From Anaerolineae bacterium (lineage in GTDB: Bacteria > Chloroflexota > Anaerolineae > UBA4142 > SHND01): 64,000 nt of DNA. Positions 25,105 to 34,593 of this stretch are shown here, in pieces. Location of the stretch: the NCBI GenBank assembly GCA_021463195.1, contig JAJTXZ010000015.1, forward strand, positions 1-64,000. The letters are read 5' to 3'. Under the pieces are notes generated by a model. That model was not told the DNA's origin. It searched no databases and was given only the letters and a program-made list of their open reading frames with translations. The stretch's first letter is position 1. Each line of letters starts with the position of its first letter. The position numbers and the translations under genes are program-made.

Positions 25105-27582
25105 ATGCTTTGTCCACACTGTAATTCTCAAAATCGTCCCACCGCCAAAGTTTGCGCGCAATGTGGGAAATCATTGCCGACTGCGAGCGCGCAGGGGTTT
25201 GGCCCTGTTTTGAAAGATCGCTATCAGTTGGTGAGTCATTTGGGCAAAGGCGGAATGGGTTCCGTCTATTTGGCAGAAGACACGACGTTGTTCGGGCGTA
25301 AATGGGTGGTCAAAGAAATGTTGCTGCCGAGCGACCCTGCCGACCAGCCCGAAGCGGAAAAAAATTTTCAGATGGAGGCGCAGCTCTTGTCGCAATTGAA
25401 ACACGAGCGCATTCCGACCATCACCGAATTTTTTCCGCAGGCAAACAAGTACTATATCGTGATGGAATGGGTGGAAGGGCAAGACTTGGAAAAAAGATTA
25501 CAAGCGCTTGGCGCGCCCATGTCCGAACGCGAAGTGATTGGTTACGCGCTCCAGGTGGCGGAAATTCTCGAGTATCTCGGGCAACAGAATCCGCCGGTCA
25601 TTCATCGCGACGTCAAACCCGCGAACTTGATTGTGGACGCGCGCGGTCATGTGCATCTCGTAGATTTTGGCATTGCGCGCGCGAAAAAATTTAGCGGCGC
25701 GTTTGTGAGCAAAGACTCGCAGTTGTGGGGAACGCAAGGATACGCGCCACCGGAACAAGTGACGGGGCTGACCGAACCGCGCTCGGATCTGTACGCGCTC
25801 GGCGCGACGATGCATCACCTCCTCACAAATCGCGACCCGCGTGACCCGCAACACAAAGGTTTCGACCCGCTGCAAACGCTCGTGCCAACGATTTCACCGC
25901 CGCTCGCACAGCTCGTTACTTTTATGCTCAATGTGGATGTGAGCAAACGTCCAACCGCCACTGCCGCGCATAAACAATTGGAAATTTTGGCGAATGTCGA
26001 GCCATTGGTTTTTCCCCAAAATGACCTCGCCTACACGCTCCAAGATTTTGTTCAGTTGTGTGACAAACATTGGGACATCGCGTTGCAATATCTCAAGCAG
26101 CGACATGTCGAAGATTGGTTGAAAAAAATTGGGCGTTTGGATTTGCATATCCAAGCGCGTCAGATTCGCACCGATGTCAATCGCCGCAAAAAATCGGTGG
26201 ATCCGGATCAAGCGCTAGAAGAATTGTTGCGCGCGATGGACCCGACGCGCACGGCCGCGACGTTGACGGTCTCGCCAGCGAATCAAATCATCACGATTGT
26301 CGAGGGCGCGGAGATTAGCGTCTCGTTGACCGCAAAAAGCAATGGGCGTTACGTGAACGGGACCATCCAAATACGTCCCGGCGGCATGACCTCTACCGCA
26401 ACCTTGTTTGAATGTAAAGCGCCGACCTTCACAACCGCATTGCTTGTGCAGTTCAAGCCGCAGCCAACAACGCTGGCGCAGCGCGCCGAAATTTTGTTAG
26501 AGGGACGTTTCGCCAAATCGTCCGCGACTGTGAATTATGTCCAAGTGCCGCCTTTGCGTTTTCGTTCAGGCGCCATTGTGCGCCGCGTTCCTGAATTGGC
26601 AAACAGCGCGTTGACGAATTGGAATGACGCACTCTATCATTTTCAAAATGGCGATATCGAACGCTGGTTTCAAAAGTGGCAGCGCGCGGATTTGGGAACG
26701 CGCGCCGCGCAGTTGAAACCGCAGGGGGAACGCGGTTTGGCAGAGTTGTTGTATTTGGCACAGCCCAGTTTAACGCCGCCGACCATCTCCTTTTCCCAAA
26801 CACGCCTTGATTTTGGTTCGATTAACAAAGGTGAAACCGCGCAAACAACCTTGACGCTGACAAATCCTACGGATGGCGTATTGTGCGCGATGCTCACGGC
26901 GACGGGAATTGAAATTGAACCGCGCGAATTGGTTCTCTTGCCGCGCCAGGCACGCGCAATCCGTGTGCGTGTCGCAACGCAAAACTTGAGCGGCAATCAG
27001 GCAGGACAACCGCACACAACAGTTCTCGAAATTGTGTCTAACGCAGTTCCGCCGCCCGCACCCCTGCCAATTTCGTTCCGTGTCGTGCATGTGCCAATCC
27101 TTTACGTCACAGAGAAACGGCTGCACGTCCGTTTGAATGTTCCGTCACCGCGCACTCAAATTGAAATCCGAAATAGCGGCGGCGATATTTTGGTTGGCAG
27201 CGCCACGACGACAACGTGGTGGCTCAAGCCCGTTTCCACAACGAACTTTAACCTGCCCAGCGGCGCGCAGGCACAAATCGCCTTTGGTATTGACCCCACC
27301 GCGTTGCGCGCAGGCGAGTCGGGTGTGGGCAGCGTTCAAGTGACAAGTAATGGGGGGCAGATAAATGTGGCGATTGAGATTACGGCACAGCGCCGCTTTC
27401 CTCTCGCCGTATTTCTGGGTTCGCTCCTATCCATTGTTCTTCTTACGGCAGTCTGTGTCTTGCTCACGGCACTGACAGAAAGTACCAACCCAACTGCATT
27501 ATTGTTAACGGGAGGATTTGTTTTTTCTGTGGGCTTGATTGTATCGAGCGCCGGCACGATGTATTTGTATTTGCGTTCTTGA
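25105..27582 (+). CDS. Ser/Thr kinase with helical and HYDIN-like domains, C-terminal membrane anchor
   Basis: An 825-residue protein: zinc ribbon (2-20), kinase (about 42-300; 'GKGGMGSVYLA', 'VVKEMLL', 'IHRDVKPANLIV', 'DFGIAR'), a helical module (about 315-375; 'FVQLCDKHWDIALQYL', 'VEDWLKKIGR'), several beta-sandwich segments including a HYDIN/ASPM-type domain ('ISFSQTRLDFGSINKGE'), and two helices at the C-terminus (about 770-825). The helical and Ig-like part is shared with the kinase at 48072. Since both kinase and Ig-like parts precede the membrane helices, they are probably all cytoplasmic. ATG 25105 starts directly at the zinc ribbon; the longer frame from 25063 covers a small ATTTCCG repeat. 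Confidence 0.88.
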   Translation: MLCPHCNSQNRPTAKVCAQCGKSLPTASAQGFGPVLKDRYQLVSHLGKGGMGSVYLAEDTTLFGRKWVVKEMLLPSDPADQPEAEKNFQMEAQLLSQLKHERIPTITEFFPQANKYYIVMEWVEGQDLEKRLQALGAPMSEREVIGYALQVAEILEYLGQQNPPVIHRDVKPANLIVDARGHVHLVDFGIARAKKFSGAFVSKDSQLWGTQGYAPPEQVTGLTEPRSDLYALGATMHHLLTNRDPRDPQHKGFDPLQTLVPTISPPLAQLVTFMLNVDVSKRPTATAAHKQLEILANVEPLVFPQNDLAYTLQDFVQLCDKHWDIALQYLKQRHVEDWLKKIGRLDLHIQARQIRTDVNRRKKSVDPDQALEELLRAMDPTRTAATLTVSPANQIITIVEGAEISVSLTAKSNGRYVNGTIQIRPGGMTSTATLFECKAPTFTTALLVQFKPQPTTLAQRAEILLEGRFAKSSATVNYVQVPPLRFRSGAIVRRVPELANSALTNWNDALYHFQNGDIERWFQKWQRADLGTRAAQLKPQGERGLAELLYLAQPSLTPPTISFSQTRLDFGSINKGETAQTTLTLTNPTDGVLCAMLTATGIEIEPRELVLLPRQARAIRVRVATQNLSGNQAGQPHTTVLEIVSNAVPPPAPLPISFRVVHVPILYVTEKRLHVRLNVPSPRTQIEIRNSGGDILVGSATTTTWWLKPVSTTNFNLPSGAQAQIAFGIDPTALRAGESGVGSVQVTSNGGQINVAIEITAQRRFPLAVFLGSLLSIVLLTAVCVLLTALTESTNPTALLLTGGFVFSVGLIVSSAGTMYLYLRS

Positions 27583-27628
27583 TTATGGTCCAACGGAACC
27601 ACAAGCCATGCTATAACAAAGAGGGACT

Positions 27629-29275
27629 ATGTTAGCAATCAACACCATCCTTCAAAACCGCTATCAAATCCTCCGCCTACTCGGACAAGGCGGCATGGGC
27701 GCGGTATATCTTGCCTTTGACCATCGCCTGAATCAAAACGTCGCGCTCAAAGAAAACACCGGCGGCGACGCGCGTCAATTTCAAGCGGAAGCGGAATTGC
27801 TCGCGCGGTTGCGCCATCCGAATTTGCCGCGCGTGATTGACCATTTCATCGAGCCGAACGGTTCCCAATATCTCGTGATGGATTATATCGAGGGAGAAGA
27901 TTTGGAAACGCTGCGCCAAACACGCGGCGCGCTGCCTGAAGCCCAAGTGCGCGCGTGGTTCGAGCAGATTCTAAATGCGGTGGCATACTTGCACAGTCAA
28001 GGCATCATTCACCGCGACATCAAACCCGACAACATCAAAATCACACCGAACGGGCAAGCGGTGTTGGTGGATTTCGGGATTGCAAAAATTTTTCAATCTG
28101 GTCAATACACGCGCACGAGTCAAAAATTCGGTTCGCCGGGGTACGCCTCGCCGGAACACTATCACGGCGGAACGAATCAACAGAGTGATATTTATTCGTT
28201 GGGTGCAACACTCTACGCGATAGTAACAGGAGGTCCGCCGCCCGACGCGCAATCGCTGGAAATAGGAACTGCGATGTTGGTATCGCCGCGAAATGTCAAC
28301 GTCGCGATTTCGCCGCAGATGGAGCAAGTGATTTTGCGCGCGATGCGCGTGAAACCAAACTCACTTTTTGCAAGCGTCCAAGAGATGCGGCAAAATCTTT
28401 TTGTGCTGACGCCGACAATTCCGATTCCTGTTCCGCATCCGGGCAATAACAAACGATTGATTGCGGCGTTGGGTGTTGGGATTGTTGGGATGTTGATAAC
28501 GTGTGGAGTAGGGGGATGGGTTTGGGTTGAGAATAATCCGACGGCAACGCCGCCAGCGACGAGGGTGATTGCACATGTACGCGACACGTTTACACCGAAA
28601 CCAAGTGCAACCATATTGATTGAATCACCAACTCTTACACCGGTAGATGTCGAATTAACATTTGATACCAAAACTCCGTCATTCACATCTACCAGCATCA
28701 TGCGACCCAAGGCAACCCGAACAAATATTGCTACTCCAAGTCGTTCAAACAGCATTCCAACAAACGCTCTAAAAATAGACACTAGAACAATAACTACAGC
28801 TCCGACATTCTTGTCAGCTACAGAAACTATATCGTCTGCTACTGCAGTTCCACAATTTCCCATCTCTATTGACACAATTTACCCATGCTTTCAATCGCAG
28901 GGACAGGATGCGTATTACGAAATTGTTTTACATGTACTGAACTCGAATGCAAAACCTGTGTCTGGGCTTGTTTTTGCCGTATTTTCCCCAGACAATCGTC
29001 TATTAAAGGATGGAGCAGGGAGAGAAATGGTCTCACTTACGAATGAAGGCGTTGGTTCTGTATATGGAGGTTCGGGGTCTAACTGTCGAGCTGATGGTTG
29101 GGATAAGGATTCTTTTAATGGCAAGATTGATGTTGGTGATGTCGTAAGATCTGGGCAACAGAATCTCATCGTTCGTTTTGTGAGGTCTACGAACGACATG
29201 TTTCCAATCTCATCGGATATCAAATTGGATTTTCCCAAACCTGGCCGTTGGTGGCTTTTCTTCCATACTAATTGA
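27629..29275 (+). CDS. Membrane Ser/Thr kinase with unknown outer domain
   Basis: A 548-residue protein without a zinc ribbon: kinase (about 10-270; 'GQGGMGAVYLA', 'ALKENTGGD', 'IHRDIKPDNIKI', 'DFGIAK'), transmembrane helix (about 283-305), a long Ser/Thr-rich linker, and an extracytoplasmic beta domain (about 415-548). The kinase is closest in motifs to that at 16517 ('LQNRYQI', 'KEN..GGD', 'LPRV.DHFIE'). The 3' third (28580-29275) is visibly more AT-rich than the kinase part, suggesting that the outer domain was acquired or evolves separately. The stop overlaps a TTG of the next gene, so translation may be coupled. The outer domain is unrecognised. Confidence 0.88.
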   Translation: MLAINTILQNRYQILRLLGQGGMGAVYLAFDHRLNQNVALKENTGGDARQFQAEAELLARLRHPNLPRVIDHFIEPNGSQYLVMDYIEGEDLETLRQTRGALPEAQVRAWFEQILNAVAYLHSQGIIHRDIKPDNIKITPNGQAVLVDFGIAKIFQSGQYTRTSQKFGSPGYASPEHYHGGTNQQSDIYSLGATLYAIVTGGPPPDAQSLEIGTAMLVSPRNVNVAISPQMEQVILRAMRVKPNSLFASVQEMRQNLFVLTPTIPIPVPHPGNNKRLIAALGVGIVGMLITCGVGGWVWVENNPTATPPATRVIAHVRDTFTPKPSATILIESPTLTPVDVELTFDTKTPSFTSTSIMRPKATRTNIATPSRSNSIPTNALKIDTRTITTAPTFLSATETISSATAVPQFPISIDTIYPCFQSQGQDAYYEIVLHVLNSNAKPVSGLVFAVFSPDNRLLKDGAGREMVSLTNEGVGSVYGGSGSNCRADGWDKDSFNGKIDVGDVVRSGQQNLIVRFVRSTNDMFPISSDIKLDFPKPGRWWLFFHTN

Positions 29276-29280
29276 ACAAT

Positions 29281-31071
29281 ATGAATCCCTGTCCCTCCTG
29301 CGGTTCCCTCCAAAACCGCCCCACTTCAAAATTTTGCGCCAACTGCGGCGCGGCGTTGGCACAACCAGCAAATATCGCGTGTCTGCAATGTAACGCGCAA
29401 AATCCATCGGGCAATAAATTTTGCCACAACTGCGGCGGCGCGTTGACGCCAAGCGGCGCGTTTACAAACATCGCAGCCGTCGTGCCGCCGAATCAGATAC
29501 TACAAGCGCGTTACATGATTGTGCGACAAATTGGCAGTGGCGGCATGGGCGCGGTGTACCAAGTGAACGACGCGCGGCTCGCGGGCAAGCAATGGGCAAT
29601 CAAAGAAATGTCCGACGCGCATGTTACGAATCCGCTCGACCACCAAGTCGCGCTCGACGGGTTCCGCCGCGAGGCGCAACTCCTCGCCACCCTCGACCAT
29701 TTCAATCTCCCCAAAGTCACCGATTATTTTCAAGAGAACAACAAATACTATCTCGTGATGGAATTTGTGTCGGGTGACACGTTGGAGCAAATCGTCGCGC
29801 GCACACCGGGCATGTTGGACGAAGCGCGCGTGCTGAATTGGGCGCGGCAGTTGTGCGAGGTGTTGGAATATCTGCACACGCAGCTGCAACCAATCGTCTT
29901 TCGCGACCTCAAGCCCGCGAACATCATGCTCACACCGCAGGAACAAATCAAGCTGATTGATTTCGGCATCGCGCGTTTTTTTCAAGCGGGCAAGAAAAAA
30001 GATACCGCGCTGTTTGGCACAGCCGGCTATGCCGCACCCGAACAGTACGGCATCGGACAAACCGACGCGCGTTCCGACATTTACAGTTTCGGCGTCGTGC
30101 TGCATCACCTCTTGACCAAACATGATCCCGCCAGCACGCCGTTCATGCTGCCTGCGCCGCGCTCACTCAATCCCAATCTCACCGCACAGACCGAAGGTTT
30201 AATTTTGCGTGCGATTCAAAACAAACCTGCCGACCGTTTTCAAACCATCGCAGAAGTGAGATTGCAGATGGCGAATAGCGGATTGCCTATCGCCAATCGT
30301 GCAGCGCAAATTCTCCAATCTCCAGTCTCCAGTCTCCAGTCTCCAATCTCCAACCCCCAATTTCCAATTCATCCCGCGTCACCCGTCGCGATTCCGCCCT
30401 CAACACCGCCGGGCATGATTCTCATCCCTGCAGGCGAATTTCTCATGGGCGGAAATAAATATGCCGATGAACGTCCGCCGCATCGCGTCTATCTCGATTC
30501 CTTTTTGATTGACCGCTTTCCCGTCACCAATTTGCAGTATCAACAATTCATTCACGCGACGCTTCACAAAACACCCAAACATTGGGCGGGCGACAAAATT
30601 CCGCAAGGCAAAGAAAATCATCCTGTCGTGTACGTGAGTTGGAATGACGCACGCGCCTATTGTCAGTGGGCGGGAAAACGTCTGCCTACCGAAGCGGAAT
30701 GGGAAAAAGCCGCGCGCGGAACTGATGGACGCGAATACCCTTGGGGCGCAAAATTCGCAGAAGGTATGTGCAACGCGCGTTCCAAAAAAGGCGACACAAC
30801 CGCTGTTGGATTGTATCCACCTGAAAGTAACAGTCCGTACGACATCGCAGACATGGCAGGCAATGTGTGGGAATGGTGCGCGGATTGGTTTGATAACAAA
30901 TACTACGCGCAGTCGCCGGCGCGTAATCCGCAAGGTCCGGCAAAAGCAATTTATCGCGCGTCGCGCGGCGGCGCGTGGAACAGCGACGCAGATTCCGTCC
31001 GTACTCCCACGCGGCATGGACTGCCGCCAGAGACGGTGAATAATACGGTGGGGTTTCGGTGCGCGAAATAG
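29281..31071 (+). CDS. Ser/Thr kinase fused to FGE-sulfatase/C-type-lectin domain
   Basis: A 596-residue protein with no membrane segment: two zinc ribbons (3-25, 39-60), kinase (about 75-340; 'GSGGMGAVYQV', 'AIKEMSD', 'FRDLKPANIML', 'DFGIAR'), a Ser/Pro/Gln linker encoded by a CTCCAG repeat, and an FGE-fold domain (375-596; 'AGEFLMGG', 'LPTEAEWEKAARG', 'GNVWEWCADWF', 'GFRCAK'). As in the paralogues at 11533 and 16517, the catalytic Cys pair near the RGGA motif is missing. Its C-terminal segment does not share the NNC/NNT codon bias (8 of 15 columns), so it serves as an internal control for the variable-region hypothesis. It begins five bases after the previous gene. Confidence 0.92.
   Translation: MNPCPSCGSLQNRPTSKFCANCGAALAQPANIACLQCNAQNPSGNKFCHNCGGALTPSGAFTNIAAVVPPNQILQARYMIVRQIGSGGMGAVYQVNDARLAGKQWAIKEMSDAHVTNPLDHQVALDGFRREAQLLATLDHFNLPKVTDYFQENNKYYLVMEFVSGDTLEQIVARTPGMLDEARVLNWARQLCEVLEYLHTQLQPIVFRDLKPANIMLTPQEQIKLIDFGIARFFQAGKKKDTALFGTAGYAAPEQYGIGQTDARSDIYSFGVVLHHLLTKHDPASTPFMLPAPRSLNPNLTAQTEGLILRAIQNKPADRFQTIAEVRLQMANSGLPIANRAAQILQSPVSSLQSPISNPQFPIHPASPVAIPPSTPPGMILIPAGEFLMGGNKYADERPPHRVYLDSFLIDRFPVTNLQYQQFIHATLHKTPKHWAGDKIPQGKENHPVVYVSWNDARAYCQWAGKRLPTEAEWEKAARGTDGREYPWGAKFAEGMCNARSKKGDTTAVGLYPPESNSPYDIADMAGNVWEWCADWFDNKYYAQSPARNPQGPAKAIYRASRGGAWNSDADSVRTPTRHGLPPETVNNTVGFRCAK
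30313..30353 (+). repeat. CTCCAGT/CTCCAAT microrepeat in linker
   Basis: Roughly six repeats of a 7-base TCTCCAR unit encode the SPVSSLQSPISN-type linker between kinase and FGE domain. The same motif occurs outside genes at 57023-57060, before the FHA gene at 57077, suggesting a dispersed simple sequence. Confidence 0.8.
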
Positions 31072-31115
31072 TGGATGGTAGATTGGGCAATCTCGAGTCA
31101 ATCTCCAAATAATTG

Positions 31116-31297
31116 ACTCACGTTACGCAGCTTGCCTACAAAAAAGCATCTTTGACAGGATTTACAGGATTAACAGGATACAAAAATAATCCTGTAAATC
31201 TTGTTAATCTTGTCTATAATGGTGTTTGACTGCGTAACGTGAGCCTGTAAATCTTGTTAATCCTGTCTATAATGGTGTTTGACTGCGTAACGTGAGT
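31116..31297. repeat. Inverted-repeat element with a duplicated 53-base arm
   Basis: ACTCACGTTACGC at 31116-31128 is inverted at 31231-31243 and 31285-31297. Inside, an AGGATTTACAGGATTAACAGG stretch (31158-31178) is matched by imperfect inverted copies ending in CTTGTC. The right arm is present twice in tandem as a 53-base unit (31191-31243 and 31244-31296) with one mismatch. It resembles a non-autonomous MITE-like element. It fills most of the gap before the operon starting at 31363, and both copies of the arm carry TATAAT (31215-31220, 31268-31273). I see no gene in the 291-base gap 31072-31362. Confidence 0.8.
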
Positions 31298-31362
31298 AAT
31301 TGAGATTAAAACCCATGCGATTGCATCATTAAAGCTAGCGCAAGAATTGAAGGAGGTTTGTT

Positions 31363-32766
31363 ATGAGCAGTGATTGGAGCGCCACCAGTTATGATTTCAG
31401 CGCGTCACGCTATCGCCGTCAGGCAGAAGCTGCCCAAGCCGAAGTGCGGCGCGCGCAAGCAAGGTTGCAGGACGCGGAACGCGAAAATCGAGAACAGCAG
31501 CGCAACGCCGAACGACTTGTGCGCGAAATTGCTAGAGGGGAAGCGCGCATGGACGAATTGGATTCGACCATCGCTGACATTCAAGCGCGACGAGCCGCTG
31601 ACCAACGCCGCATCGAACAGAACCAACGTATGATTGCTGATTTGCGAACCGGGTTGGAAGAACACAGCGCGGAACTCGAGGCGGTGAATCAACAGATTGT
31701 TTTTTTGGAACAAGAGTCCGAGCAAGCGCGCCAACGCATTGAAATGAATAGCCGTCAAATTTCACAGCTGGAGCAAGGGGTTGCGCAAATCAATGAACAT
31801 CTTGAACAAGAACGTTTGCGGCTTGAGCAAGACCATCGTTCGCAAATGGCGGATGTTCAAGCGCAAACCGAATTGGCGCAAATGCTTCGCAGTTCATTAG
31901 ACCCTGTGCGTGTGTCGCGTTTTGGCTATGGCTCGTCATATCAAAAAGCGTTGACGATGCTCGAACACGCCGAAGACAGCACGCGTCTCGGGCGCTTGGA
32001 AGCCGCGCGCGCGACATATCAAGAAGCGCAGCGTGAATTTGTCCAAGTCGCGCGCGATGTGGATGCGCGCGAGCGCGAATATGTCCGCGCGCGTAGCCGC
32101 GCGGAAGCATCCCTGCGCCAACTCGAAAATGAACTCGTACACGCTGGCACGGACGATATGCGCTTTTGGCATCACGGCGATTACGCGGCGTTACAAAATC
32201 AAGTGAATGCGCTCAAGCAAAAAATCGAAAATGGCGAATTCGACCATGCCGGACGTCCCGAGCAAGTGATTACCGCGCTCGAACAATTGCAGCAAGAAAT
32301 CTCGATGCGACAGGATGATGTCGCGCAGTTGCAACACCAACTCGTCGAGACGATTCGCCGCGCGCAAGCGCGGCTCGAAATTATGCAAAAGATGATGTCA
32401 ACGCTGATGGATATTTGGGGGGACAATCAATTTGCGATCACCTATGGTTATGCCGACAAAGACGACCCGAAAACAACTTTGAAAGTTCAGACCGTCCGCC
32501 CTAATCGTCAGAACGTAACACTGTACATGAATCTAGATGGCTCTTTTCAATTTTCATGGACCGGGTATGCGGGGATGGAGTGTGCGCGCGACATTGACCA
32601 GTTTGAACAAAAACTTCGCAGCGAACATCAACTCTCGCTTGCTGTCAGCAGCACGACGCCGAAACCTGGGCAGCCCAATCCAGATTTGGGACCGACAGGT
32701 CCCGGTATGACATTGATTCAGATGGACCAAAGTGGAAGCGTTACAAATGCAAGACAGCAAGGATAA
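31363..32766 (+). CDS. Coiled-coil protein at head of the AAA+/GTPase operon
   Basis: A 467-residue protein that is almost entirely predicted coiled coil: heptad-rich Glu/Gln/Arg/Ala sequence from about 14 to 175 and 205 to 345, with a short break near 'RFGYGSSYQKALTMLEHAED', and a C-terminal globular piece of about 100 residues ('FAITYGYADKDD', 'GSFQFSWTGYAGMECARDI'). No zinc ribbon or membrane segment. The ribosome site GAAGGAGG is the strongest seen in the window. It is the first of about ten tightly packed genes. The Tyr-rich C-terminal piece is not a domain I recognise. A scaffold or filament-like role beside the AAA+ ATPase is inference. Confidence 0.8.
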   Translation: MSSDWSATSYDFSASRYRRQAEAAQAEVRRAQARLQDAERENREQQRNAERLVREIARGEARMDELDSTIADIQARRAADQRRIEQNQRMIADLRTGLEEHSAELEAVNQQIVFLEQESEQARQRIEMNSRQISQLEQGVAQINEHLEQERLRLEQDHRSQMADVQAQTELAQMLRSSLDPVRVSRFGYGSSYQKALTMLEHAEDSTRLGRLEAARATYQEAQREFVQVARDVDAREREYVRARSRAEASLRQLENELVHAGTDDMRFWHHGDYAALQNQVNALKQKIENGEFDHAGRPEQVITALEQLQQEISMRQDDVAQLQHQLVETIRRAQARLEIMQKMMSTLMDIWGDNQFAITYGYADKDDPKTTLKVQTVRPNRQNVTLYMNLDGSFQFSWTGYAGMECARDIDQFEQKLRSEHQLSLAVSSTTPKPGQPNPDLGPTGPGMTLIQMDQSGSVTNARQQG

Positions 32767-32772
32767 AAGACA

Positions 32773-34593
32773 ATGACGTACAAGCGGCGTGAATGGTTGG
32801 AACGACTGGATGAATTGTATGACCCTACGCGGCGCCTCGCGCGCGCGGGGGTCATTCGGCTCAGCGGCTTGGTTGACGACCAGTTCTACTATAGCCCACA
32901 TCAACCGATGATTGAACTGCCACAGCTCTTGGCGGCGCATTTTGCGGATCAAGTAGATATGTTTGTCTGGTACAAATGGGGGCTTGGACTGCAATACGAA
33001 TTTGACCGCGTAACTTTGCCGAATGGAAATGAGTCAGCAAATTCATCCACCGGCATTGACATACGCGACCCATTTTCAGCGCTCAACTCGGCGCGCGGCG
33101 CGCAGGTTGAAAATCGCGGGCGGCGCGGGGGCGGACAATATGCCAACAACGCGCCGGATGCTTTGCGCCAAGTGGATGAACATCTACGCGGACATCCGAA
33201 TAAACGCATCGTTGCGTTGTTTCACCAAGTCAGTTGGGATTTCCCGGGCAACAATCAGAACAATCAGAATCTCGTGCCAAATATTCTTGAATGGCCCAAA
33301 TTGTGTTTGGGGCGACATTTGGTTATTTTTTCCGCAGAACCCATGCCCGATTGGATCAAGAATCTTTTTCGTGGCAGCACAATAGATTTGCGTGTTACTG
33401 GACCCACAGCCGATGAAGTCAAGCGGCGATTAATTCACGAATATCTCGCGACAGGGAAATCTTTTTTTGATTGGAAACTCATTGACTCGCTCGCGCGCTT
33501 TTTTCAAGAAACCTTTAGCGCCGCAAATGGGACAAACGTTGGGTATCATGCCTTTGTCGTGCAACAAATTGAAAATCGCGGTGACACACAATACAACAAA
33601 GAATTTTTGGACAAGAATCAAAAGACCTCTGCGCTGGATTATCATACGATTAAAGTTGACGAGTTCAAAACGTATGTGACGGAACGGATTATTGGGCAAG
33701 AAAAAGCCAAAGAATGGGCAATTGAGCAAGTGCGGCGTTTGAAAAAACGTGGTGTGCCGCCCAATCGTGCGCGTCCAATTCCACTCGTTCGCAAATTGTT
33801 CGCGGGTCCTTCGGGCGTTGGCAAAACAGAGTTGGCGCGCGTCATTTCGCGTTTTGTCTTTCAACGCGATCCGCTCATTATTGCGGGAACAGAATATCAA
33901 TTGGAACATGAAGTTATAAAATTATTGGGCGCGCCGCCAAGTTATGTTGGCTATGGACAGCCCGGCGTGCTGACACAATATCTACAAGAAAAACCATATG
34001 GCGTCATTGTGTTGGATGAATTTGAAAAAGCCGACGAACGCTTGCGTTTGTTTTTCATGAATGCGCTGCAAGAAGGCATTTCCAAAACGCCAGACGGCAT
34101 CGAGCTCAATTTTGGCAATACCATTGTGATTGCCACCAGCAATACGGGATCAAAAGAGATTGACGAAATCCCAAACGCAGAGAACATTCCACCAGAACAA
34201 CGGCAGCAACTTTACGAGCGCGCGATTGCCGAATTTTACAATCAAGCATTATTGGGACGCCTCGATGGCGCGCTCATCTTTGATCGACTTACGGAACTCG
34301 ATCGCGTAAAAATCGCGCAACTCTATGTGCAACTCTTTATTCAGAGCGCGCAAAAGGCATACAGCATTCCGCAATTCCAAGCCAGCATGAGCGACCAATT
34401 TTTTATGCAGTTGTTGTTGCGTTGTCCAAAAAATCTTGGCGCGCGCAAAATTGAAAATGCAGTCAGTCAAATTATGGAGGCAGTCCTTGATCGTTATTAC
34501 GAAGGCGAGCAAGTAGAACACACGCCCATGCGTCTGGATTGGAGTGGAAAATTCCCGGCTGTCGATGGTATGCCGCTGGAGGTACACCTGTGA
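32773..34593 (+). CDS. Two-module AAA+ ATPase, ClpB-D2-like with degenerate first module
   Basis: A 606-residue protein. The second module is an intact AAA+ domain: Walker A 'GPSGVGKTE' (about 345-353), the Clp-type pore-proximal 'GYGQPGVLTQYL', Walker B 'VIVLDEFEKAD', sensor 1 'IVIATSNTGS' and an Arg-finger region 'LLGRLDG'. The first half looks like an AAA module that lost its P-loop: I find no GxxGxGK, but 'RIVALFHQVSWDF' and 'RHLVIFSAEP' sit where Walker B and sensor 1 would be, followed by 'VTGPTADEVKRRL'. Clp-type modules thread or remodel proteins. Its operon partners are coiled-coil proteins and a radical-SAM enzyme, not a peptidase, so remodelling is more likely than proteolysis. It begins six bases after the previous stop and overlaps the next gene by four. 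Confidence 0.87.
   Translation: MTYKRREWLERLDELYDPTRRLARAGVIRLSGLVDDQFYYSPHQPMIELPQLLAAHFADQVDMFVWYKWGLGLQYEFDRVTLPNGNESANSSTGIDIRDPFSALNSARGAQVENRGRRGGGQYANNAPDALRQVDEHLRGHPNKRIVALFHQVSWDFPGNNQNNQNLVPNILEWPKLCLGRHLVIFSAEPMPDWIKNLFRGSTIDLRVTGPTADEVKRRLIHEYLATGKSFFDWKLIDSLARFFQETFSAANGTNVGYHAFVVQQIENRGDTQYNKEFLDKNQKTSALDYHTIKVDEFKTYVTERIIGQEKAKEWAIEQVRRLKKRGVPPNRARPIPLVRKLFAGPSGVGKTELARVISRFVFQRDPLIIAGTEYQLEHEVIKLLGAPPSYVGYGQPGVLTQYLQEKPYGVIVLDEFEKADERLRLFFMNALQEGISKTPDGIELNFGNTIVIATSNTGSKEIDEIPNAENIPPEQRQQLYERAIAEFYNQALLGRLDGALIFDRLTELDRVKIAQLYVQLFIQSAQKAYSIPQFQASMSDQFFMQLLLRCPKNLGARKIENAVSQIMEAVLDRYYEGEQVEHTPMRLDWSGKFPAVDGMPLEVHL

Noticed and set aside
30313-30353. CRISPR-like direct repeat
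   Set aside because: The units are 7 bases with no spacers and lie inside a coding linker.
11533-31071. Formylglycine-generating enzyme activity for the FGE-fold domains
   Set aside because: The required Cys pair near the C-terminal RGGS motif is absent in all three, and no sulfatase gene is nearby.
31207-31220. Confident sigma-70 promoter call at the TATAAT boxes
   Set aside because: No convincing -35 box at the right spacing, so it is reported only as a possibility.
31191-31296. Two-repeat CRISPR array
   Set aside because: The 53-base units abut without spacers and belong to an inverted-repeat element; no cas gene is present.
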